Assembly (NCBI GenBank): GCA_902520575.1
Contig: CABYOG010000015.1
Span: forward strand, 1 to 21,811
DNA from: an uncultured SAR116 cluster alpha proteobacterium
Lineage (GTDB): Bacteria > Pseudomonadota > Alphaproteobacteria > Puniceispirillales > Puniceispirillaceae
Length of the DNA: 21,811 bases
Reading direction: 5' to 3'
The notes beneath the pieces were generated by a model that did no database searches, had not been told where the DNA came from, and saw only the letters and a list, made by a program, of their open reading frames with translations. Positions 16,286-21,811 of the stretch are shown here, piece by piece (position 1 is the stretch's first letter; every line of letters begins with the position of its first letter). A program made the translations under genes and the position numbers.

Positions 16286-17509
16286 TTATCGTTTAAAGCG
16301 GTGTGCAAAAAAAGGCATGTTGCAAATTGTCAGCGCAATGCGCCGCCCCCTGACATCTGCCCAGACAACACCTCCTACAGAGATTTCATATGTGCCTTTG
16401 AGCCGCATCATCACAACAGGACAGCCGACAGATGGGGCAGGTGAGCCAGAGGTCACACTGCCGATAGCTTTTGTTCCTGTTTCCTCTGCAAATATCTGTG
16501 ATCCCGTGCGCACAGGCCTGTTTGTGTGGGACCGAGCGCCAACCCGCCGCCATGCAGCGCCGCCTTCGAATTCTGCCAACGTTCTTTCTGCACCTTGAAA
16601 TCCGCCTTCCCGTTCGCCCCCTGATCGGCGCGCTCGGCCAACCGCCCAGCCCAGCCCAGCATCCATTGCCGAAACACTTTCATCCATATCCTGTCCATAT
16701 AGGCACAAGCCTGCTTCCAGCCTTAGACTGTCTCTGGCAACAAGACCAGCCAATTCCGCTTTACCGGTCGCACATATTGCGTCGACAAATGAACGTGCAG
16801 CAGCATTTGGCAGACTGACCTCAAATCCATCCTCACCTGTATAACCAGAACGTGAAATCTGAACCTCATGCCCGTCAAAGGAAAAGTGCCCCAGCTGCAT
16901 GAAAGCCAAATCTCCTAACCCAGCAATCAGTTCAGACAGAACCCCTTCCGCCATTGGCCCCTGAACAGCGACAAGCGCCCGCGGCAATTGCGTGAGGGTT
17001 ACAGGCAGGCGGTTTTCAAAGTGACCACGCAGATAATCCATATCCTTTTGAACACAGGCCGCATTAACCACCAGGCGGATATGATCGCCCATATGCATGA
17101 CCATAAGATCATCCGCAATGCAACCTTCCGGTGTCAGCAACAACCCATAGCGTTGCCATCCAACAGTCAGTGAGAGCAGATCAGCAGGGATAAGCTGTTC
17201 TAATACTGATAAGATTGTCTCGGCAGCACTGTCTGCAGGTAAAGACGGGTTTTGTATCTCTATCTGACCCATGTGGCTGACATCAAAAATAGCCGCCTGT
17301 TCACGACAGAACAGATGTTCCTTCAGCGCGCCCAAACGATAATATAAGGGCATATCAAATCCGGCGAACGGCGCCAGTTTTGCCTCGCGTTCCTTATGCA
17401 AATCATGCAATGCTGTGTGTTTCAGAATCTGCTTTACTTTCCAATTTTTTCGCTCTGAAAGGGTAAAACCAGAACCAGTTGAAAAGCAACATTCTTTCCC
17501 ACCAACCAA
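16286..17509 (-). CDS. gcvT: Glycine cleavage system T protein (aminomethyltransferase), start uncertain
   Basis: GcvT moves the one-carbon unit from GcvH to tetrahydrofolate and releases ammonia. Family features are LKHTALHDLHKEREAKLAPF, AGFDMPLYY, FDVSHMGQIEI, RSGYTGEDGFEVSLP, LRLEAGLCLYGQDMD, the RRSGGEREGGF segment and the C-terminal RRIALT...FFAHRFKR. The protein is complete at the C-terminus. The start is a problem. The frame is open to a TTG at 17507-17509 (407 residues), which adds about 28 unconserved residues and has no Shine-Dalgarno sequence. The family N-terminus should begin around 17428, where only ATT (17426-17428) or CTG is available. It heads the gcv operon; no glycine riboswitch was recognised upstream. 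Confidence 0.9.
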   Translation of the reverse strand: MVGGKECCFSTGSGFTLSERKNWKVKQILKHTALHDLHKEREAKLAPFAGFDMPLYYRLGALKEHLFCREQAAIFDVSHMGQIEIQNPSLPADSAAETILSVLEQLIPADLLSLTVGWQRYGLLLTPEGCIADDLMVMHMGDHIRLVVNAACVQKDMDYLRGHFENRLPVTLTQLPRALVAVQGPMAEGVLSELIAGLGDLAFMQLGHFSFDGHEVQISRSGYTGEDGFEVSLPNAAARSFVDAICATGKAELAGLVARDSLRLEAGLCLYGQDMDESVSAMDAGLGWAVGRARRSGGEREGGFQGAERTLAEFEGGAAWRRVGARSHTNRPVRTGSQIFAEETGTKAIGSVTSGSPAPSVGCPVVMMRLKGTYEISVGGVVWADVRGRRIALTICNMPFFAHRFKR

Positions 17510-17595
17510 AAGAATAATTACTGGAACAAATCAAACAGCCAGAACACAGGGCAACACCCATTTACGCTGTCTGTCATTTGGGCTATTACCGCAGG

Positions 17596-18660
17596 ATGAC
17601 AAAACCACAGACCCTTATTCTTGGTCTTGAAAGCAGCTGTGATGAAACCGCCGCGGCAATTGTGCGTTCAGACAGGACAATTTTAGCTCAGCAAGTTGCC
17701 TCATCAGCTGCGCTGCATGCTGAACATGGCGGTGTTGTGCCAGAAATCGCCGCCCGTCAGCACCTGGATGTAATCGATAAAGTGATCGAATCTGTCTGCA
17801 AAGATGCCGGATGCCAATTAACTGATTTGCACGGGATTGCGGCCACAGGTGGGCCGGGACTTATCGGTGGAGTACTGGTCGGTACAATGACAGCCAAAGC
17901 GATGGCCTCTGCCTTGGGTATACCTTATTTTGCTATAAACCACCTGGAAGGGCACGCGCTGACCGCCCGGCTTACCGATAATATTGCCTACCCCTATCTA
18001 TTGCTGCTGGTGTCGGGCGGTCATACACAACTGCTAAGTGTACTAGGCCTAGGCCATTATGAGCGCCTGGGCACAACCATGGATGATGCAGCAGGTGAGG
18101 TCTTTGACAAAGGTGCAGCTTTGTTGGGCCTTGGCTATCCAGGCGGCCCTGCGATTGAGGCTGCCGCTAGGACAGGCGATGCTTCAGCTGTCCGCCTACC
18201 CTATCCGCGCAAAGGTAAGCCAGATTGCCATTTTTCATTTTCTGGTCTGAAAACAGCTGTTGCGCAAAAATGGGCTCAGGCAGTGGCGGCAGGCAATGAG
18301 AATGTGAATGACTTTGCGGCTAGCTTGCAAAGGGCAATTACGGTCAGCCTGTGTGATCGGGTAAAACAAGCACTGGTTCGTTTTGCCGAGTCCCAGAATG
18401 AACGCCGTCTGGTCATTGCAGGCGGTGTGGCCGCAAATCAACAAATCGGTACAGCGCTCAAGACGCTAGCTAATGAGCATGGTTTTGAAGTCTTTATTCC
18501 CCCTGCAGCGCTCTGCACAGATAATGGGGCTATGATCGCATGGGTTGGACATGAATATAAAATAGCAGGCAAAACCAGCTCTTTTGCCTTTGTGCCGCGT
18601 CCCCGCTGGCCTCTGGATGAGGCCGCGCCGCCGCCGCCAGGCCGCGGTGTGCGCAATTAA
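17596..18660 (+). CDS. tsaD: tRNA N6-adenosine threonylcarbamoyltransferase TsaD
   Basis: TsaD transfers the threonylcarbamoyl group to A37 of ANN-decoding tRNAs, working with TsaB, TsaE and the TsaC product. The protein has 354 residues from the ATG at 17596-17598. I prefer this to a TTG six codons upstream because ILGLESSCDETAAAIV then sits at the usual distance from the N-terminus. The metal-binding histidines H116 and H120 lie in NHLEGH. HAEHGGVVPEIAAR (41-54), LLLVSGGHTQL, DDAAGEVFDKGAALLGL and the late DNGAMIAW (third metal ligand D) are all present. No strong Shine-Dalgarno sequence is visible. It is first in a plus-strand cluster with gpsA and the EVE gene, divergent from gcvT. Confidence 0.96.
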   Translation: MTKPQTLILGLESSCDETAAAIVRSDRTILAQQVASSAALHAEHGGVVPEIAARQHLDVIDKVIESVCKDAGCQLTDLHGIAATGGPGLIGGVLVGTMTAKAMASALGIPYFAINHLEGHALTARLTDNIAYPYLLLLVSGGHTQLLSVLGLGHYERLGTTMDDAAGEVFDKGAALLGLGYPGGPAIEAAARTGDASAVRLPYPRKGKPDCHFSFSGLKTAVAQKWAQAVAAGNENVNDFAASLQRAITVSLCDRVKQALVRFAESQNERRLVIAGGVAANQQIGTALKTLANEHGFEVFIPPAALCTDNGAMIAWVGHEYKIAGKTSSFAFVPRPRWPLDEAAPPPPGRGVRN

Positions 18661-18726
18661 TAAGCAAAGTTTGTTATCCGAACAAAGACTGTTAAAGTTC
18701 AGAACGAGATTAACACGTTGGGCAAT

Positions 18727-19710
18727 ATGATAAAAACGCAAAAGATCATCATTATGGGGGGTGGCAGCTGGGGGGCAGCCCTTACCCATCAATTGCGCAA
18801 AAACGTCGCTCTTAACTGCCAGATCCTAGTTCGATCGCAGCAGACGGCTGCTGAACTTGCCACTGGCCATATCCGCCAGTTACCTAAAGTCATTGGACTA
18901 GACAGCTTTCAGGTGACAGATAATACACGCTGTCTTCAGACAGCTGATGTGATTTATCTTGTGCTTCCTGTATCGGCACATGAGGAGAGTTTCAAAACAA
19001 TCAACTCCTTTGCCCCTGTTGGCACACCAGTTGTGCTCTGCGCAAAAGGTCTGGTCTCAGATCCACATAAAGGCGGGCTGTTTCTGCCTGAATATGCCCG
19101 CCCCCATCTGAACGGCCGCCCACTGGCCATGTTAACCGGCCCATCCTTCGCTGATGAAGTCCTGAGGGATCTACCTACTGCGCTGTTGGCGGCAAGCGAC
19201 ACAGCTACGTTGTCTGCGCAGATTGCGGCGCACTTTTCAGCAAGCAGTTTGAGGCTGTATCAGGGCAGTGATATGATCGGAGCGGCATTGGGCGGCGCGG
19301 TCAAAAATGTCATAGCTATTGCTGCTGGGATCTGTGCAGGCCAGGGTCTTGGTGATAATGCCCGAGCCGGTTTGATCACAAGAGGGCTTGCAGAAACAGC
19401 ACGTCTGGCCAGCCAGCTGGGTGCAGAAAGTCACACCATATCCGGCCTGGCTGGGATGGGAGATCTGGTTTTATCCTGTTCTGGACCACATTCACGCAAT
19501 ATGGCCTTTGGCTTTGCTCTGGGCAGCGGCAAGCCTTTACCCACATCACTTGCAGAAGGACGATTTTCAGCATCAATATTAAAAGCAAGGTCAAAATATG
19601 AGTCCGTTGAACTGCCAATATGTTTTGCGGTAGATGATATTGTGAATGGCGATGTAGATATTCACACCCGGATCTCAGCGTTGCTATCCCGGCAAGCCGG
19701 ACAGGAATGA
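18727..19710 (+). CDS. gpsA: Glycerol-3-phosphate dehydrogenase [NAD(P)+]
   Basis: GpsA reduces dihydroxyacetone phosphate to sn-glycerol 3-phosphate for phospholipid synthesis. The protein has 327 residues from the ATG at 18727-18729; a TTG three codons upstream is the weaker choice. The nucleotide-binding motif is GGGSWG (11-16). Catalytic lysines fit K107 in CAKGLV and K193 in AVKNVIAIAAG. GPSFADEV (138-145) and GMGDLVLSC (243-251) are GpsA signatures. It begins 66 bases after the tsaD stop. A small A/T-rich inverted repeat (TTTGTT...AACAAA) lies in that gap but has no T-tract, so I do not call it a terminator. The tsaD-gpsA pairing recurs in alphaproteobacteria. Confidence 0.96.
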   Translation: MIKTQKIIIMGGGSWGAALTHQLRKNVALNCQILVRSQQTAAELATGHIRQLPKVIGLDSFQVTDNTRCLQTADVIYLVLPVSAHEESFKTINSFAPVGTPVVLCAKGLVSDPHKGGLFLPEYARPHLNGRPLAMLTGPSFADEVLRDLPTALLAASDTATLSAQIAAHFSASSLRLYQGSDMIGAALGGAVKNVIAIAAGICAGQGLGDNARAGLITRGLAETARLASQLGAESHTISGLAGMGDLVLSCSGPHSRNMAFGFALGSGKPLPTSLAEGRFSASILKARSKYESVELPICFAVDDIVNGDVDIHTRISALLSRQAGQE

Positions 19711-19751
19711 GCGGCAGGGCAAATTAAGTTTGAGAAATGAAAGGCGCGGTA

Positions 19752-20171
19752 ATGGCATATTGGTTATTTAAATCAGAACCAGGAACATGGTCATGGCAGA
19801 ACCAGCTCGCAAAAGGAGACGAAGGGGAAGGCTGGGATGGTGTACGTAACCATCAGGCTGGCAATAACATGAAAGCTATGCAGGTTGGCGACCTGGGGTT
19901 TTTTTATCACTCTGTTAATGAAAAGCGTATCGTTGGTATTGTAGAAGTAATCAAAACTTGGCATCTGGATCCTACCGACCCAACAGGCCGTTTTGGTATG
20001 GTTACTGTAAGGGCTATCAAGGATATGCAGAAACCTGTCAGTCTGGCAGATATCAAAGCTGAACCCCGTTTGGCTGGGCTGGCCCTTGTCAGACAATCAC
20101 GATTGTCCGTTGTGCCTGTATCAGAAGAGGACTGGCAGTTGATTCTGGCGATGGGCGAGACATGCTTGTAG
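19752..20171 (+). CDS. EVE domain-containing protein (THYN1-like)
   Basis: This small 139-residue protein is one EVE domain, a PUA-like fold thought to recognise modified bases in DNA or RNA. It opens with YWLFKSEPGTWSW, then GWDGVRNHQAGNNMKAM, VGDLGFFYHS, GIVEV and the proline-rich DPTDPTGRFGMV segment, all in family order. I start at ATG 19752 because AAGG lies about 8 bases upstream and the protein then begins MAYWLFKSEP, the usual N-terminus. An ATG five codons earlier is possible. It sits 41 bases after gpsA on the same strand, as in other alphaproteobacteria. The YCII-like gene often found in between is absent here. Its target is unknown. Confidence 0.93.
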   Translation: MAYWLFKSEPGTWSWQNQLAKGDEGEGWDGVRNHQAGNNMKAMQVGDLGFFYHSVNEKRIVGIVEVIKTWHLDPTDPTGRFGMVTVRAIKDMQKPVSLADIKAEPRLAGLALVRQSRLSVVPVSEEDWQLILAMGETCL

Positions 20172-20177
20172 GCAGAT

Positions 20178-20543
20178 TCAGGCCTGCTGGCGTTCACGAT
20201 AAATCAGATACAAATTGCGCAGATAGATAAACAGTCCCAGCCCCTGCCCACAGATAATTACAGGATCCTTGCGCCATAAAGCATATAAAAACAGGACCAG
20301 CCCCCCACCGATCGAAAAATACCAGAAGGCCAGCGGGATCACAGATCTGCCTTCACCTTCAGATTTAAGCCACTGTATAATAAACCGCATAGCAAATAGG
20401 CCCTGACCTCCAAAGCCAATAATAATCATCAGCTGTTCTGGGCGTGTCGCCAAGGATTCTGGCAAAAAGGGTAGAATCGTGAGCAGACCCCGCCCAAGCA
20501 ACAGCGCAGTTTCACCAATGATAGATGAGATTGCATCCAGCAT
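20178..20543 (-). CDS. Small membrane protein with lipid-A-disaccharide-synthase N-terminal (LAB_N) domain
   Basis: This is a 121-residue membrane protein with three or four helices. Motifs of the LAB_N family are visible: FGGQGLFAMRFIIQWLKSE (about 45-63), SVIPLAFWYFSIGGG (69-83) and the end IYLRNLYLIYRER. The fold resembles SemiSWEET/PQ-loop-like small helical bundles by general appearance only. It is not the catalytic LpxB. ATG at 20541-20543 follows GAGGG across the end of the upstream glycosyltransferase, whose TAA lies 2 bases before it, so the two are translationally coupled. The partnership with a GT2 and a GT39 enzyme suggests help in handling polyprenyl-linked sugars or modifying lipid A. 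Its stop converges with that of the EVE gene, 6 bases away. Confidence 0.85.
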   Translation of the reverse strand: MLDAISSIIGETALLLGRGLLTILPFLPESLATRPEQLMIIIGFGGQGLFAMRFIIQWLKSEGEGRSVIPLAFWYFSIGGGLVLFLYALWRKDPVIICGQGLGLFIYLRNLYLIYRERQQA

Positions 20544-20545
20544 GT

Positions 20546-21367
20546 TTAACCCTCCTGTGCAGATTTTTGTCTGACTGCAGCCGCAGCTTTTGCTGAGGGT
20601 TTTCTGCCTTCGCGTGATTTTGATTTTTGGGGTGGCGAATGTTCAGTCACATGTCCGGGATCAGCACGTCTGCGCATCAGCCAGATCACCCCACACAGAT
20701 CTATAATCCCAACAAGAAGGCGGTCAAGAATGCCGTATTTAGACTGTCCGGCCATACGCGCACGATGAGCGACAGGAACCGCCACAACCCTACCACCCTC
20801 ACCCCGGATAAGGGTCGGCATAAATCTGTGCATATGGTTGAAAAAAGGCAGGCGCATAAACAGGTCACGATCGACGATCTTTATACCACAGCCACTGTCT
20901 GGATGATCATCACCAAGCAGTGCACGGCGGACAGATCGGGCAAAGGCAGATGCCCACCTCCTAATGCCAGTATCTTTGCGCGCCACGCGCACGCCGGCAG
21001 CCATCCCCTGGGCAGGACGGATATTCAGCAAGGCAGATTCAAGAGCAGGCAGGTCAGAGGGAACATTCTGACCATCACCATCCAGAACAGCGATCAGTGG
21101 TGCACGCGCCCGGTACAGGGCTGTGCGCAAAGCTGCAGACTGGCCCGTGCGTCTTTCATGGGTTAGGACCTGCAATTGTTTGACAGCAGCGGCAGCTCTT
21201 TCTAGCTCATCGGCTGTGCCGTCATCACTGCCGTCATTCACATAGATAATCTCAAAAGACCTACCTGCATACACAGCTGCAATTTCGTCAATCAACGGCC
21301 TGACATTTCCCTGTTCATTCATTACAGGCACAAGAACAGAAATATCTGGAGGGACTGTTTGTGGCAT
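20546..21367 (-). CDS. GT2-family glycosyltransferase (polyprenyl-phosphate sugar transferase, DPM1/ArnC-like)
   Basis: This 273-residue enzyme probably loads a sugar from a nucleotide donor onto polyprenyl phosphate at the inner membrane face. The GT2 nucleotide-binding strand DISVLVPVMNEQGNV is near residues 8-22. It is followed by FEIIYVNDGSDDGT, the GQSAALRTAL helix and the DGDGQNVPSDL metal site. A later AHRARMAGQSKYG segment is typical of DPM1/ArnC-like members. There is one short hydrophobic segment near 225-240 and a basic, alanine-rich tail, so it lacks the two C-terminal helices of ArnC. It is first in a two-gene unit with the LAB_N protein, behind a promoter at 21424-21452. The donor sugar cannot be deduced. 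Confidence 0.9.
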   Translation of the reverse strand: MPQTVPPDISVLVPVMNEQGNVRPLIDEIAAVYAGRSFEIIYVNDGSDDGTADELERAAAAVKQLQVLTHERRTGQSAALRTALYRARAPLIAVLDGDGQNVPSDLPALESALLNIRPAQGMAAGVRVARKDTGIRRWASAFARSVRRALLGDDHPDSGCGIKIVDRDLFMRLPFFNHMHRFMPTLIRGEGGRVVAVPVAHRARMAGQSKYGILDRLLVGIIDLCGVIWLMRRRADPGHVTEHSPPQKSKSREGRKPSAKAAAAVRQKSAQEG

Positions 21368-21423
21368 TATGATTTTGGCCCACTAAATTTAAATACAATC
21401 TAAATGAAGTAATTAGGTGACAT

Positions 21424-21452
21424 GCTATACCGGCTGAGCCCTTCAAGGTCAA
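21424..21452 (-). promoter_or_regulatory. Sigma70-type promoter for the GT2-LAB_N unit
   Basis: On the minus strand TTGACC (-35, 21452-21447) and TATAGC (-10, 21429-21424) are separated by 17 bases. The -10 lies about 57 bases before the GT2 ATG, in the 109-base gap after the upstream GT39 gene. The rest of that gap is A/T-rich with nothing else recognised. Confidence 0.55.
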
Positions 21453-21476
21453 TGAGGCGCACACTTACAACGTTTC

Positions 21477-21811
21477 TCAGGGGTTGGAGCGCTGATATAA
21501 GATCAGTTCAATGTCCCGGCCACGCGAAATAGTGAACCCACTGATACGAGCTGAGCTGACCAGCTTCAGGCCTAACTTATCAGCCAAACCCATAAAAACT
21601 TCCCGTTTTGATTTTTCAACCACAGCGAGACCATCTTTTGAATCAGCCATGAACACAGCCGCCTGATCTGCATTCAGCAGCAGAATATCACGGCCAAGAT
21701 GAAAAACAGCAGATGGTTCATGATAGCCAACAAGGCTAATAACTGCTGGCTGATTGGGCAGCCTTTTAATTTCTGCGGCAAGGCGGCTGGAAATATGAAT
21801 GGTAGAAGCGC
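21477..21811 (-). CDS. C-terminus of GT39/ArnT-like integral membrane glycosyltransferase, 5' end outside window
   Basis: The minus strand is open from the window edge to a TGA at 21477-21479, giving 111 codons of a C-terminal soluble domain. The stretch VGYHEPSAVFHLGRD, then LLLNADQAAVFMAD, VVEKSKREVF and the end GFTISRGRDIELILYQR match my memory of the C-terminal periplasmic part of ArnT-like/GT39 enzymes. Those enzymes use polyprenyl-phosphate sugar donors made by GT2 partners such as the next gene. It ends 109 bases before the GT2 start on the same strand. The transmembrane part lies beyond the window, so the call rests on the tail and on context. Confidence 0.75.
   Translation of the reverse strand, partial: ASTIHISSRLAAEIKRLPNQPAVISLVGYHEPSAVFHLGRDILLLNADQAAVFMADSKDGLAVVEKSKREVFMGLADKLGLKLVSSARISGFTISRGRDIELILYQRSNP

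Noticed and set aside
17410..17600. Possible glycine riboswitch ahead of gcvT
   Set aside because: Looked for the conserved glycine-aptamer core on the minus strand and found none; the gap is also short.
18661..18726. TTTGTT...AACAAA inverted repeat between tsaD and gpsA
   Set aside because: Short A/T stem with no T-tract; gpsA is probably co-transcribed with tsaD.
20627..21166. Plus-strand open frame of 179 codons
   Set aside because: Antisense to the GT2 gene, whose motifs are unambiguous; the plus-strand translation is rich in histidine, threonine and arginine without any domain pattern.

Overview
The window reads as chromosomal DNA from a marine alphaproteobacterium of moderate GC content. 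The evidence is a full-length DddP-type DMSP lyase next to an AcuI-type acryloyl-CoA reductase. There is also the alphaproteobacterial hemC-hemD-(Mic60/HemX-like)-hemY order and the tsaD-gpsA-EVE cluster. SAR116 (Puniceispirillales) or a relative is my best guess. That is inference from gene content, not a measured placement. I see no insertion sequence, prophage, CRISPR array, tRNA or rRNA.

Layout. 1-459 (+): 3' end of a hypoxanthine phosphoribosyltransferase gene. 481-2977 (-): acuI then dddP, a DMSP-cleavage and acrylate-detoxification pair, with a candidate hairpin between them. 3116-3526 (+): a single-domain rhodanese divergent from acuI. 3729-8831 (-): a five-gene branched-chain-amino-acid-type (HAAT family) ABC importer, transcribed as binding protein, LivG, LivF, LivH, LivM. 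It has a promoter ahead of the binding protein and a clear rho-independent hairpin right after it. 8977-12871 (-): hemC, hemD, a short Mic60/HemX-like membrane coiled-coil gene, and hemY, with a good internal promoter at the end of hemD. 12956-17509 (-): gcvT-gcvH-gcvP, the glycine cleavage operon, lying between hemC and tsaD. 17596-20171 (+): tsaD, gpsA and an EVE-domain gene. 20178-21811 (-): a cell-envelope glycosylation cassette made of the C-terminus of a GT39/ArnT-like transferase, a GT2 polyprenyl-phosphate glycosyltransferase and a LAB_N-type small membrane protein.

Function. DddP would cleave DMSP to DMS and acrylate. AcuI would reduce acryloyl-CoA to propionyl-CoA. The enzyme that makes acryloyl-CoA from acrylate is not in the window. 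The importer supplies an amino acid or related small solute of unknown identity. The hem genes make uroporphyrinogen III, and the gcv genes feed one-carbon metabolism.

Most of the window is ordinary core genome. The items most worth a second look are the dddP/acuI locus and its palindromic divergent promoter region, the Mic60-like protein that stops where the mitofilin core should begin, the gcvT gene with no credible start codon, and the terminator splitting the importer operon. No intergenic gap exceeds about 200 bases.
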